Numbered from the stretch's first letter, positions 1 through 9,234 are shown. The stretch is DNA of 64,000 bases from Candidatus Methanoperedens sp. (GCA_012026795.1 VEPM01000011.1:62001-126000); one strand, 5' to 3'. The notes: a model not told the origin generated them from the sequence alone. Translations and numbers: made by a program.

Positions 1-818
1 TCCAGTCACAGATATATATTGATTCAGCAAACTGGTTTTTGCTTTTTTCCGTACTCATGGTCATGTTCATCTTCAAAGAATCCAAGAGTCTTGCGGCAGC
101 GTACGGCCTTGCTGTCACAGGTGACATGGTACTTACCGGAATAATGATGTCATGGATATTCTATTTAAGGAAGAAGATGTCAAAATTCACGATCGCAATT
201 TTTATTACGATTATTGATATGGCGTTCCTGTTATCGAGTCTTCATAAGTTACCTTCGGGAGGGTACTGGTCAATAATACTCGCGTTGATTCCGTTCAGTA
301 TAATTATGATCTACACGTCAGGCCAGAAAAAGCTTGGAGCGGCGCTTTCACCAGTGATGCTTGATGATTTTCTTAAGAAGTATGATGAATGTTACAAAAA
401 CATGCCTAAAATTAAAGGCACCGCCCTTTTCTTTGCCAGGGAGACCGCCAGGATCCCTCCATATATGGCCAATACGATGTTTAAAAATAATATAATTTAT
501 GAGGACAATATAATTGTTTCCCTTATTAAAACAGAGAATCCATTCGGAGTTTCAGGTTCGTTAAAGGGAAGCCTTTCAGACGGGTTAAGGGTATTTGAGA
601 TATATATGGGATATATGGAAGTTGTTGATGTTGAGGCACTTTTAAAAGAGAATGGGATAGAGGAAAAGACCATCTTCTATGGTCTTGAGGATATTGTTTC
701 GGATAATGTTATCTGGAGAATCTATTCTACAATTAAAAAGCTTACTCCGGCGTTTGTTCAATTTTATAAACTCCCGCCTCATAAGCTTCACGGGGTTATC
801 TCAAGGATAGAGATGTAA
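1..818 (+). CDS. Kup-family potassium uptake protein, C-terminal part (5' truncated)
   Basis: The reading frame is open from the first bases of the window, so this is the 3' part of a longer gene; about 271 residues are visible. The stretch with SANWFLLF, then ESKSLAAAYGLAVTGDM, is the well-conserved segment of KUP/HAK/KT potassium-proton symporters that precedes the last membrane helices. Three or four hydrophobic segments follow, then a roughly 150-residue cytosolic tail. Family members are about 600-700 residues long, so the N-terminal half lies outside the window. The TTG at 39 is an internal codon and not the start. Confidence 0.85.
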   Translation, partial: QSQIYIDSANWFLLFSVLMVMFIFKESKSLAAAYGLAVTGDMVLTGIMMSWIFYLRKKMSKFTIAIFITIIDMAFLLSSLHKLPSGGYWSIILALIPFSIIMIYTSGQKKLGAALSPVMLDDFLKKYDECYKNMPKIKGTALFFARETARIPPYMANTMFKNNIIYEDNIIVSLIKTENPFGVSGSLKGSLSDGLRVFEIYMGYMEVVDVEALLKENGIEEKTIFYGLEDIVSDNVIWRIYSTIKKLTPAFVQFYKLPPHKLHGVISRIEM

Positions 819-855
819 AATATATTTAGTCATTATAAAAAGGATGCTCATAAGG

Positions 856-865
856 TTTAAATATA
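856..865 (+). promoter_or_regulatory. Putative TATA box upstream of the DUF11 / CetZ-like / ferredoxin genes
   Basis: The AT-rich string TTTAAATATA matches an archaeal TATA box. A transcript starting about 25 nt downstream would begin near 885-890 and leave a short leader with a GGAAGGA ribosome binding site before the ATG at 923. Confidence 0.45.
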
Positions 866-922
866 ATCGTATTATATACTGTTTTGCAGATGATCCCGAA
901 ACGGAAGGAAAGTTATAACTTG

Positions 923-2062
923 ATGAATAAATTCTCTTTTCTATTATTATCCTTATTAATCCTCTCAATGCCTGTTGATGCCTTGAAGAACGAGTCCTTT
1001 TTCCTCGAAAACAACACCGGGTTAGATTTCATGAAGGGATATTATAAAATAGAGTTAATCGAGATCAGTAAACCCGGCGATATGCCCTTCGTTAAGGTCA
1101 ACCTGATTACAGCGGGATTGACAAAATTATATTATTTACGGGAAAATGAAAATCCCTCAATCAATACTGAGCCCTTTAATAAGATCAGTCTTAATTCGTC
1201 TTTTATAACCCTGACAGCTGCAAGGGTTTCGGTGCAATACCCTGATAACTGGGAAAGTCCCATCAAATATAACATTGAAATACCCGTTGTTGCCGAGAAA
1301 ATACCGGAAATCGTGTTAACAAAATCGGTCGATAAAACAACCCTGAATAAAGGTGATGTTGTTGAATTTAAAATTATAGCGGAAAACACCGGTAATGGGA
1401 CTGCTTATAACCTGACTATCGAAGACAGGTTCCCGCCGGGATTTACAAGCGCGCCGGGTTCAAGGTTCCCACCTGCTATACAGGATGAACTTAAAGCTGG
1501 CGAAAGCCTTGAGCTTTTGTTCGCCCTGAAGGCAGTAGAACCCGGGTCTTATAATATTGATCCGACTATTGTCAGGTACAGTTCAAAAAGTGCGCAGTCT
1601 AATTCTGTTTCTTTAACTGTTCTTGAGGATAAAAAAGAAAAATCCAGTCTCGTTACGGTTATTACACTGGATAAAGTTAATATATTCGCAGGCGAGCCGG
1701 TAAAAGCTATTGTGAAAATCACAAACAAAGGTAATGTATCTGCTGAATCAATCCTCATAAAAGCAATTGTTCCGAAAGGAATGGAAGTGATTGAAGGAGA
1801 CTTAAGGCAGGCATATACAAAAATAGGGCCGGATGAATCTGAAGAATATTCAGCTACCCTGAAAGCAGTTGAAAGTGGAAATTATTCTATTCAGTTAAAA
1901 ACCAGTTATTCTGATGATATGGCGGGTTTCCCTTCTAATTCCGATCCTATTACTGTGACAGAAAAAGAAAAAAATTATCTGTATATCCTTATTCCTGTGA
2001 TGATAATCATAATTGGGATAGTGTTATTTATTATGAAGAGACATAGGGAGTACAGGTTCTAG
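923..2062 (+). CDS. Secreted, membrane-anchored DUF11-type surface protein
   Basis: A 379-residue exported protein if the ATG at 923 is used; a longer frame from TTG 884 exists, but 923 has a GGAAGGA site upstream and leads straight into the signal peptide (FSFLLLSLLILSMPVDA). Two Ig-like repeats of the DUF11 / NEW3 type follow (start motifs VDKTTLNKGDVVEF and LDKVNIFAGEPVKA). A C-terminal membrane helix (YLYILIPVMIIIIGIVLFIM) ends in a short basic tail, so the bulk of the protein should lie outside the cell. The stop is only 7 bp before the CetZ-like gene, so the two are probably co-transcribed. The precise role is unknown. Confidence 0.75.
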   Translation: MNKFSFLLLSLLILSMPVDALKNESFFLENNTGLDFMKGYYKIELIEISKPGDMPFVKVNLITAGLTKLYYLRENENPSINTEPFNKISLNSSFITLTAARVSVQYPDNWESPIKYNIEIPVVAEKIPEIVLTKSVDKTTLNKGDVVEFKIIAENTGNGTAYNLTIEDRFPPGFTSAPGSRFPPAIQDELKAGESLELLFALKAVEPGSYNIDPTIVRYSSKSAQSNSVSLTVLEDKKEKSSLVTVITLDKVNIFAGEPVKAIVKITNKGNVSAESILIKAIVPKGMEVIEGDLRQAYTKIGPDESEEYSATLKAVESGNYSIQLKTSYSDDMAGFPSNSDPITVTEKEKNYLYILIPVMIIIIGIVLFIMKRHREYRF

Positions 2063-2069
2063 AGGAAAT

Positions 2070-3167
2070 ATGCTGAATGTACTTATTATCGGAGTTGGAC
2101 AATGTGGCAACAGGATACTTGATTCAATTAACAAGGAAGCATTTGGGGGAAGTTCCCTGGCAAAGTATTATGGAACCCAGAAATTCAAAAGCCACGTTGA
2201 AACTATCGCTATTAATACTGCCATAAATGACCTGAAAGAATTGAAGCATACGAAAGCCAAAGACAGGATCCAGGTGCCGCATCTGCATGGGGTTGGAGCT
2301 AACAGGAATGTCGGGAAACAGACTTTTGAGGAAAATAAAGAACTGCTGCTTCGGATTATCGAGGAGCGCGGCGATTTTGATGTTGCATTTGTCATAGCCT
2401 CGTCATCAGGCGGGACAGGCTCATCTTTTGCGCCCCTTTTGATAAATGCGATGAAAGAACGATATAAATATAATGTGTATGGGATAATTGTCCTCCCGTT
2501 CAGGGAAGAAGGCTCTATATATCTGCAAAATTCCATCTTTTGCGTAAAAGAGATAATGGATGGAAATTGTGATGGCACAATAATTGTGGATAACCAGTAT
2601 TTGAAACATCTCGGGAAGGATATAAAAAACGCTTATGATGAAATAAATTCTACTGTTGCAAAAAGATTTCTCTTCCTGTTAAAGGCGCTTGACAGTGAAA
2701 TGATGATGGTGACCGATCTTGGGGATTTTAAAACCGTTATGTCAGGAGGGATAAAGCTTGCAACGATGGGTTTTGGTATCGGGGATAAAAATATGCCTGT
2801 AAAAGGTGTTATCCAGCATAGTATTTCACAATCCGGTCTGCTTTTTAAACTTGACCCGTATAAGGAATCAAACCGGGCGATGATAATAATAGAAGGAGAT
2901 CAGAAATACCTGAATATCAATGATATCACAAGTGAGGTCGAGAAGCTATCTGCCGAAATAGGGCAGATATTCAAAGGTATTCTCTTACGGGATGGGCACA
3001 TGCCAAAAGTGCTGACACTGCTATCGATAAGTTCTTCTTCCGAGCTTGACAGGCTATTTGAAATAGGTATTGATGCGGTGCATAAGGAACGGGAGAGAAA
3101 GGAGCAGACAACAGGATTGAACCAGGAAATAAAGAGCAGGCTTGAAGGATTGGAGCCCCAGTATTAA
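2070..3167 (+). CDS. Tubulin/FtsZ-superfamily GTPase, CetZ-like
   Basis: A 365-residue cytosolic GTPase of the tubulin superfamily. Visible motifs are GVGQCGN at residues 8-14 (nucleotide-binding loop 1), SGGTGSS at 113-119 (the tubulin signature, with the usual last glycine replaced by serine), and TDLGDFKTVM at about 215-224, which aligns with the FtsZ catalytic T7 loop and keeps both aspartates. A second, standard FtsZ lies at 59321, so this is not the main division protein; CetZ-type proteins control cell shape and motility in haloarchaea. It follows the surface-protein gene by 7 bp, with an AGAGGAAAT site before the ATG. The exact subfamily (CetZ or another tubulin-like group) is uncertain. 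Confidence 0.75.
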   Translation: MLNVLIIGVGQCGNRILDSINKEAFGGSSLAKYYGTQKFKSHVETIAINTAINDLKELKHTKAKDRIQVPHLHGVGANRNVGKQTFEENKELLLRIIEERGDFDVAFVIASSSGGTGSSFAPLLINAMKERYKYNVYGIIVLPFREEGSIYLQNSIFCVKEIMDGNCDGTIIVDNQYLKHLGKDIKNAYDEINSTVAKRFLFLLKALDSEMMMVTDLGDFKTVMSGGIKLATMGFGIGDKNMPVKGVIQHSISQSGLLFKLDPYKESNRAMIIIEGDQKYLNINDITSEVEKLSAEIGQIFKGILLRDGHMPKVLTLLSISSSSELDRLFEIGIDAVHKERERKEQTTGLNQEIKSRLEGLEPQY

Positions 3168-3205
3168 TCGAAATATTCATATCACTATACGAGGTATCGT
3201 ATGTT

Positions 3206-3442
3206 ATGGCAAAGGACAAGAAATTAGTTCAATCTGATATTTGCAACGGATGTGGAATATGTGTATCGGTCTGCCCGCAGAATACAAAACTTTCAAAAGC
3301 GGACGATTTTGATATAAACAGGGCAAAGCTTGCGATCTCAGTGACAATGGGCGCAGCGGTTATCGACCAGACTGTGTGTATCGCCTGCGGCATATGCACC
3401 CGCAATTGCCCGGTATCGTCGTTGACGATCGTTCCGGCTTAG
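3206..3442 (+). CDS. 2[4Fe-4S] ferredoxin
   Basis: A 78-residue protein with two clusters of the form CxxCxxCxxxCP (CNGCGICVSVCP at about residues 13-24, CIACGICTRNCP at about 58-69), typical of a soluble low-potential bacterial-type ferredoxin. The spacing between the two clusters is longer than in clostridial ferredoxin and resembles small archaeal polyferredoxin-like subunits. It sits 38 bp after the CetZ-like gene on the same strand. Its partner enzyme is not evident. Confidence 0.85.
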   Translation: MAKDKKLVQSDICNGCGICVSVCPQNTKLSKADDFDINRAKLAISVTMGAAVIDQTVCIACGICTRNCPVSSLTIVPA

Positions 3443-3465
3443 GTTTAATTAGATAAATACTTTAG

Positions 3466-3500
3466 AAATCCTTTGCGCTCTTTGCGTAATTTGCGGTTTG
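3466..3500. repeat. Single arm of a CTTTGCG-type intergenic repeat
   Basis: The string contains CTTTGCGCTCTTTGCG followed by a TTTGCGGTTT end. It matches one arm of the complete inverted repeat found at 36774-36823, so it is probably a decayed copy of the same element. Confidence 0.5.
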
Positions 3501-3578
3501 ATCTTAGATTTTGTCTGAGAATTTGATCTACATTTGGTTTTCACACCGATTCGATGCACATAATTGGTTATGAGTGAG

Positions 3579-3673
3579 TATTCAGATGCATTTTTGGACA
3601 GGATTTACAGGATTTACAGGATGGAAATTAATCCTGTCCATCCTGTAAATCCTGTCCAGAATAAATATTCAGA
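3579..3673. repeat. MITE-like palindromic element flanked by an 8-bp direct repeat
   Basis: The left arm at 3596-3613 (starting GGACAGGATTTACAGG) and right arm at 3640-3657 are reverse complements over 18 bp, with extra internal copies of the TTTACAGGAT unit. The sequence TATTCAGA occurs on both sides (3579-3586 and 3666-3673), which looks like a target-site duplication. The open frame running through it (3564-3905) is an artefact of the repeat. Confidence 0.65.
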
Positions 3674-3777
3674 CAAGCTCTTAGACAATAACAACAAACC
3701 AATGCGAAACCGAACGAAATATGGAATTGGTCTGTTCAAGTTGACTAAATTAGAGACATTAGAGACAGATGATCAAC

Positions 3778-3840
3778 CACAGAGCACACAGAGAGCGCAG
3801 AGCGTACCGATTTTCTCTGTGTCCTCTGTGCTCTCTGTGG
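3778..3840. repeat. Imperfect inverted repeat rich in CACAGAG/CTCTGTG
   Basis: The left arm (3778-3803, CCACAGAGCACACAGAGAG...) pairs imperfectly with the right arm (3815-3840, ...CTCTGTGCTCTCTGTGG). With the neighbouring elements it fills the 453-bp gap between the ferredoxin and Sua5 genes. I see no gene in the gap. Confidence 0.6.
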
Positions 3841-3895
3841 TTTTTTCAAAGATATATTTGCCAATCGATGATATTTCAAATTTCAGGTTTCACTT

Positions 3896-4477
3896 ATGCT
3901 CATAGGTACGGATATCAGGAAAGCATCAGAAATAATCAGGAATAACGGCATAGTCGTCTATCCCACAGAAACAGTATATGGCGTCGGGGCAAATATTTTT
4001 TCAGATATTGCGCTTGAAAAAGTTTTCGCCATCAAGAAAAGGGACAGGGATAAGCCTGTTTCTGTTGCTGTTTCTGATCTTAAAATGATGGAAGATCTTG
4101 TATATATCGGGAAAAAGGAAAGGCATTTTATTGAAAAGTTCCTGCCCGGACCTGTTACTGTTCTTCTTAAAAAGAAGGATAAAGTGCCTGGTGTACTCAC
4201 CTCGGGATCGGAACTTGTGGGCATACGCTTTCCGGCGCATGAAACGACCATCAGGCTCATTCAGCTTGCCGGAGTCCCGATAACATCTACGAGCGCCAAC
4301 TTTTCAGGTGAAGCGCCGCCACGAAGAGTGGATGAGATCAGGGTAGGTGCAGATTATATCATTGACGGCGGGGAATGCAAAGGCGAGCCTTCGACAGTGG
4401 TTGACCTTGTTAATCGAAAGATTATCAGGAAAGGCGCACAATTTGAAGAAGTGAAGGCAGCACTTGAAGATTTTTGA
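3896..4477 (+). CDS. L-threonylcarbamoyladenylate synthase (Sua5/YrdC/TsaC family)
   Basis: A 193-residue single-domain YrdC protein. It carries the family motifs YPTETVYGVGA, KKRDRDKP, STSANFSG and EPSTVVDL. The enzyme makes threonylcarbamoyl-AMP from threonine, bicarbonate and ATP, the first step of the universal t6A37 modification of ANN-decoding tRNAs. The length corresponds to the short TsaC form without the extra Sua5 C-terminal domain. It is preceded by a repeat-filled gap and is probably monocistronic. Confidence 0.9.
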   Translation: MLIGTDIRKASEIIRNNGIVVYPTETVYGVGANIFSDIALEKVFAIKKRDRDKPVSVAVSDLKMMEDLVYIGKKERHFIEKFLPGPVTVLLKKKDKVPGVLTSGSELVGIRFPAHETTIRLIQLAGVPITSTSANFSGEAPPRRVDEIRVGADYIIDGGECKGEPSTVVDLVNRKIIRKGAQFEEVKAALEDF

Positions 4478-4623
4478 TCCCGTTTATTATAGTCATATTG
4501 TCTGGCAACCTTCCGGGTTCATCTGGTTGTTAACTATAGCAAAATTAAAAAGCAAAAAGGACTATTTGATTAATATTAGAGTTATTATCTTATATTGCTC
4601 TATTATATTGATTGAGGCAAAAT

Positions 4624-4920
4624 ATGACACAGACGCTTGAAGAAATTATAGAAGTAATTAAGAAGCGAAAAAATGTTTTAAAGGAAAAATATAATGTAAA
4701 AGAGATTGGCATATTTGGCTCTTATGTGAGAGGGGAACAAACTGAGAAAAGCGATGTAGATATACTCGTTGATTTTTATGAATTGCCTGATGTCTTCAAC
4801 CTGTTAAAATTAGAACGTTCACTTCGTGGTATCTTAAAATGTAAGGTTGACGTTATCAGAAAGCAAGCGATACGAAAGGAACTAAGAGACCAGATCTTAT
4901 CCGAGGCTATCAGGATATGA
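4624..4920 (+). CDS. MNT-type nucleotidyltransferase (MntA-like antitoxin)
   Basis: A 98-residue minimal nucleotidyltransferase with GIFGSYVRGEQTEKSDVDILVDF, the GSxxRG...SDxDxxV signature. Such proteins pair with HEPN-domain HepT toxins and can inactivate them by adding AMP. I chose the ATG at 4624 instead of the TTG at 4612 because the TTGAGG before it can act as ribosome binding site. Its stop overlaps the start of the HepT reading frame (ATGA at 4917-4920), the usual arrangement. The partner is broken here. Confidence 0.85.
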   Translation: MTQTLEEIIEVIKKRKNVLKEKYNVKEIGIFGSYVRGEQTEKSDVDILVDFYELPDVFNLLKLERSLRGILKCKVDVIRKQAIRKELRDQILSEAIRI

Positions 4921-5169
4921 TACGGAATTATAAACTTTTTGTAATAGATATACTGGATGCGATTGATAAAATCGGTGAATTTATTGGAAATATGGATTAT
5001 GGGGAATTCATACAGGACGATAAAACATCAACTGCAATTGTCAAAAAGATAGAAATCATAGGCGAAGCCATAAAAAAATATCCCTAAAGAGGTTAAAGTT
5101 GAATATAAGACAATACCCTGGAAAGACATAGTAGGGATGAGAAATAAGATTATTCGCAATTATGAATAA
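4917..5169 (+). pseudogene. HepT-like HEPN toxin, frameshifted and truncated
   Basis: The frame from ATG 4917 runs 56 codons and stops at 5085-5087. Removing one A from the seven-A run near 5071-5078 restores a HepT-like sequence: IIGEAIKNIPKEVKVEYKTIPWKDIVGMRNKIIRNYE. The restored frame then ends at 5167-5169, well before the normal C-terminus. The HEPN catalytic motif RxxxxH reads R-N-K-I-I-R, so the histidine is replaced by arginine. Frameshift, lost catalytic residue and truncation together indicate a dead toxin, although a sequencing error could explain the frameshift alone. Confidence 0.75.
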
Positions 5170-5215
5170 AAATTCATTTTAAACTGCTGTTAGTTGGCTT
5201 TTGTCGGAGAAATTA

Positions 5216-5223
5216 TTTATATA
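5216..5223 (+). promoter_or_regulatory. Putative TATA box of the S-layer protein gene
   Basis: TTTATATA lies about 95 bp before the ATG at 5318. A start of transcription near 5249 would give a leader of about 70 nt, common for highly expressed surface-protein genes. A purine-rich AAGGGG precedes the ATG. Confidence 0.45.
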
Positions 5224-5317
5224 TGTTGAGTTCTTATGACACAAAGGTCTTATAATGCACTTTTTGCGACATAGAAGGCGATGAAGAAATGATTAAAAAT
5301 GATTCAAGGGGAAAAAT

Positions 5318-8300
5318 ATGGTAAAAAGAAAATATGTTATAGAAATTGCGATTGTAGTTTTGATTTTAGGATTTTTATCAAGCGTAATGGGAATAGCAAA
5401 TGTACCTGCAGGAGATCAAGGTTCAGTAAGCAATAATTCTGGTGAATCAAGAAACTTCAGCATAACAATAACAGGCCAGAATGCAACTGTCAATTGGTAC
5501 ATTAATGGATCTCTTGTAAAAGGACCTCAGATTAATACTACATCATCATTTTATCAGAATAACAGCGCTGCGGCAGGATTTTGGAATGTATCAGTAGTTT
5601 CATTCAATGCAAGCAATCCTTCTGATACATCCATGACAACATGGTGGTGGACTGTCACTGCTGCCCCCCCAAGTGAAACTGCTCCAGTCATCACTCCCTC
5701 CCCAATCGCTAATCCATTTGATACAAGCGCGAATATTAGCTTCATAGTCAATCAAAGTAATGCAAATACATCCGTTCGATACGGATTATCATCATTGGAT
5801 TCTGTAAGCACATGGCAGAATGGATCGAGTTATGGTAATTCTAGGACTATACTGCTTATAGGATTGGAGCCTGGTAAACAATATATTTACAGCGTTTTTG
5901 CATACAACAACTCTAATACAAGCCTTTTTTCCAATTCCACACCGATTCAAACTTTCACAACGCGTAACCCAACAGCGCCAAATATTACAAGTGTGACGAA
6001 TGATGGTGCATCAACTTCCAGCATAAATTTTACAATTGGAGTTAACCAAACCGATGCTTATATTGGTATAAAGTATGGAGAAACGGAATCATTGGAACTT
6101 CCTGTTAAATGGAAAAATACATCTGGCTCACCAAGAACAATAGAACTTTCTCCTTTAACATCTGGAAAGAAATATTTTTATATTGTATATGCATATAATC
6201 AGACCAATCAAACATATTCATCCAATACAACAATTCAAAATTTCACCACAAGATATCCAGGCCCGACAATAGGCACAGCTACTCCCTCAAATACAAGTGC
6301 ACTGGAAATGACAACAGGTGAATCAAAAAACCTGAGTATAACAGTAGGTAGCCAGAGCGGAAATTTGAGCTGGTATGAAAACAATAATACTTCTCCTATA
6401 ACTTCAAAATTAGTGACTGCTGGAGAAATTGTAAATTACACCTTCTCAAGAAGCACAAAAGGGACCTACAAAATAACTGCAAATGTGAGCAATGCAAATG
6501 GAAGCGACACCCGTGTATGGACAATAAACGTTCATCCCGCAACGTTCTCAACAGGCAACCGCATCTGGGACGGCAGTAATCAGAATGATTTCGGTCTTAC
6601 TTACACCTGGACCCCCCAGAGCTTTTCAGGATTCTATTATAATGCAAAAGATGATGTAGGCACTGAAAACATAACAATTACAATGGATAGCTACTCATCC
6701 AGGACCATAGGAACGAATAAACTCGTTTACTCCACATCACCTCAGGAAGTCAGCTTTGCCCACTCAGGCTGGGGCAAATACCAGGTCATAGGTTTCATGG
6801 CTGATAAGTATTTTGCAGGTTATACTTCCAATACTTCTTCAGCTAATACTCGCCCAACTACTACTTTTTCAGGGATGAGCGCACTTGCCCAGGGAGGACT
6901 CCATAAAGTGCTTATAGATGATGATACCAAGCAGACTATAGCAGTAGGAGGATCACTTGCCCTGCGGGACGGTTATGTATTAAAAGCAACAGACATTGAC
7001 CTGAATGCAAGGACAATGCTCCTTTCACTTTTAAAAGATGGAACTGAAGTCGATGTTTCTCCGCTTTCTAAGGACGAGACATATGTTTACACCAAGACCA
7101 TCGGAGGCGTAGAGAACCTCCCATTGATCATGGTACGGTTCGATAATGTATTCTCAGGCCAGGAATTACAGACAGCATTCATGAAAGGCCTTTTCCAGAT
7201 ATCCGAGGATACTACGGTAATACGTGCAGGGGATCAGTTCGGCAGCATGAAAGTGGACAGTGTAGACCTGAGCGGGATACGGATGAAGAATAGCGGAAAT
7301 ATCGGCCTGAGCAAGGGAACAACTACCACTGTAATGGGCGATCTCAAAATACAAGTTGCCAATAACGATTCTGCTGTCAGGTTCGCACTTACGGTGGACA
7401 GGCCATCTAACTTTGAAGTCAGGAGCACAGTTTACAAAGACGGAATCCCTCTTGAATGGACACCCTACAATTTCGGTATTAACATCGGGGATAAAAGTTT
7501 TGGATTCTTCTATGATCTTGATGACGGAGTTGGAAGTGAAACTTTCAAACTTAAAAATAAGGTAAGTGGCAGAAGCATACCCGCAGATGATCTTGAATAC
7601 TCAACAACCCCGCAGGAAGTAAAGTTCACGTACAATGGTTTCGGAAAATACCAGGCTATTGGATTCATGGCAGACAGGTATTTTGCAGGTTATACATCAA
7701 ATACCCTGCCTAACGTAATAACAAGACCCACCACTGATTTTGACGGTATAAGCACGATTGCAAATGGCAACCTCAATAAAGTGCTTATTGATGATGACAC
7801 CAAGACGACTATAGCAGTTGGAAGTACGATTACTCTCCAGGAAGGTTATGTTCTTAAGGCGACTGATATTGACCTGCAGGGAAGGGCGATGCTTCTTTCC
7901 CTTCTAAAAGACGGTACAGAAGTTGATGTCTCACCTCTTTCTGCCGGTGAAACTTACATATATACCAAGACTATAGGAGGCACTGAAAACCTTCCACTGA
8001 TAATGGTAAGATTTGAGAATGTTTTCTCAGGCAATGAATTGCAGGTTGCGTTCCTGAGAGGCATTTTCCAGATATCCGAGAATCCCACAAAAATTGAGGT
8101 GGGAAACAAGTTCGGCAACATGGAAGTGACAGGCATTTCATCTAATAGCATCACAATGAGTAACAGCGGGAGCATTGGACTCAGCAAGAATATAAATAAT
8201 GCTCTTATGGGTAATATCAAGGTAAAAGTGGCAGATAACGATGCCCTCAGGTTCTATTTCGCAGTCGATGTTACCCCTGATATGATAGTGAATAAGCTCT

Positions 8301-9211
8301 CGATAAATGCACCCACAAAACTAATGGCCGGGGACACACTCAAGGTCAAAGTAACGGCAGGAGGAAAAGCTGTTAATAATGCATCCCTGACATTAGATAC
8401 CGATATGGGGACAACTGATATTAACGGTGAACTCAATTATACGATCCCGAAAACATTAAAAGCCGGAACATACACCATTACCGCATCAAAGACCGGGTAT
8501 GAGAAAGATACAAAAAGCATTCAGATCGAGAAATATGTCGATTTGAGACTGAGCATCGAAGCACCTTCAAAGGCAAACCAGTACGAAACCATAACCATAA
8601 AAGTTTTGTACAACGGTACTGCCATGAGCGGCGCTGCCGTCCTGTTTGATAATACAAGCGCTGGTACAACAGATAGTAATGGGGAAGTGAGCTACAGGCT
8701 GGAAACAAGCGGGACGCACTCGATAACAGCGTCAAAGACATCATATATTACTGCTTCAACGGATATAGATATAAGAGCCCCATATTCGGAATTCAAGGCG
8801 CTTGATATCAATATCACTCCCAATCCTGTCTTTGCTGGCGAAGATTTCGTGGTCAGATCCAATATTACCAATGTGGGTACAAAATCTGACACACTTCCTG
8901 TTAACCTTATTATTAACGATACTGCTGTCGATAATAGGACGATAACATTAACACCCGGTCAGAAAGTTGAGATCAATTTTACCAGGCAGGAATCTTCAGT
9001 CGCAAATGTCACAGTCCAGGTCATGGGACAGAGCAATTTATTGGTGGTACAGGAAAAACCAACAAATTACTTTTTGATTGCTGCAGTGGCTACTGGTATA
9101 GGCGCTGTGATAATCTATGTTCTTACATCTAAAGGTTTGTTGAGCCTTGAAATATTAAAACAGAAATTTGGATTGTTAAGTGATAAATTCAGTAATCTTT
9201 TCAAGAAGTAA
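5318..9211 (+). CDS. S-layer protein with two S-layer duplication domains
   Basis: A 1297-residue exported protein. A signal peptide (about 1-30) is followed by Ig/fibronectin-like repeats (about 30-405). Two copies of the Methanosarcinales S-layer domain (DUF1608 family) lie at about 410-695 and 700-983; the paired phrases KVLIDDDTK, LLSLLKDGTEVDVSPLS and ENLPLIMVRF occur in both. Two carboxypeptidase-regulatory/Ig-like repeats (about 990-1155), a CARDB-like domain (about 1165-1250), a membrane helix and a basic tail follow. Many Asn-X-Ser/Thr sites suggest glycosylation. The protein probably forms or attaches to the cell's protein envelope. It is longer than the basic Methanosarcina S-layer protein (about 670 residues), because of the added N- and C-terminal modules. 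Confidence 0.85.
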   Translation: MVKRKYVIEIAIVVLILGFLSSVMGIANVPAGDQGSVSNNSGESRNFSITITGQNATVNWYINGSLVKGPQINTTSSFYQNNSAAAGFWNVSVVSFNASNPSDTSMTTWWWTVTAAPPSETAPVITPSPIANPFDTSANISFIVNQSNANTSVRYGLSSLDSVSTWQNGSSYGNSRTILLIGLEPGKQYIYSVFAYNNSNTSLFSNSTPIQTFTTRNPTAPNITSVTNDGASTSSINFTIGVNQTDAYIGIKYGETESLELPVKWKNTSGSPRTIELSPLTSGKKYFYIVYAYNQTNQTYSSNTTIQNFTTRYPGPTIGTATPSNTSALEMTTGESKNLSITVGSQSGNLSWYENNNTSPITSKLVTAGEIVNYTFSRSTKGTYKITANVSNANGSDTRVWTINVHPATFSTGNRIWDGSNQNDFGLTYTWTPQSFSGFYYNAKDDVGTENITITMDSYSSRTIGTNKLVYSTSPQEVSFAHSGWGKYQVIGFMADKYFAGYTSNTSSANTRPTTTFSGMSALAQGGLHKVLIDDDTKQTIAVGGSLALRDGYVLKATDIDLNARTMLLSLLKDGTEVDVSPLSKDETYVYTKTIGGVENLPLIMVRFDNVFSGQELQTAFMKGLFQISEDTTVIRAGDQFGSMKVDSVDLSGIRMKNSGNIGLSKGTTTTVMGDLKIQVANNDSAVRFALTVDRPSNFEVRSTVYKDGIPLEWTPYNFGINIGDKSFGFFYDLDDGVGSETFKLKNKVSGRSIPADDLEYSTTPQEVKFTYNGFGKYQAIGFMADRYFAGYTSNTLPNVITRPTTDFDGISTIANGNLNKVLIDDDTKTTIAVGSTITLQEGYVLKATDIDLQGRAMLLSLLKDGTEVDVSPLSAGETYIYTKTIGGTENLPLIMVRFENVFSGNELQVAFLRGIFQISENPTKIEVGNKFGNMEVTGISSNSITMSNSGSIGLSKNINNALMGNIKVKVADNDALRFYFAVDVTPDMIVNKLSINAPTKLMAGDTLKVKVTAGGKAVNNASLTLDTDMGTTDINGELNYTIPKTLKAGTYTITASKTGYEKDTKSIQIEKYVDLRLSIEAPSKANQYETITIKVLYNGTAMSGAAVLFDNTSAGTTDSNGEVSYRLETSGTHSITASKTSYITASTDIDIRAPYSEFKALDINITPNPVFAGEDFVVRSNITNVGTKSDTLPVNLIINDTAVDNRTITLTPGQKVEINFTRQESSVANVTVQVMGQSNLLVVQEKPTNYFLIAAVATGIGAVIIYVLTSKGLLSLEILKQKFGLLSDKFSNLFKK

Positions 9212-9234
9212 ATGATCATGTAGATCATTTACTT
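9206..9234 (+). terminator. Hairpin at the end of the S-layer gene
   Basis: AAGTAAATGATC (9206-9217) and GATCATTTACTT (9223-9234) form a perfect 12-bp stem with a 5-nt loop, overlapping the stop codon and followed by the T-rich TCTGTTTTATTTT. It probably ends or stabilises the S-layer transcript. Confidence 0.6.

Noticed and set aside
3564-3905. Open frame of 113 codons before Sua5
   Set aside because: It reads through two inverted-repeat elements and overlaps the Sua5 start; no ribosome binding site and no protein-like composition.
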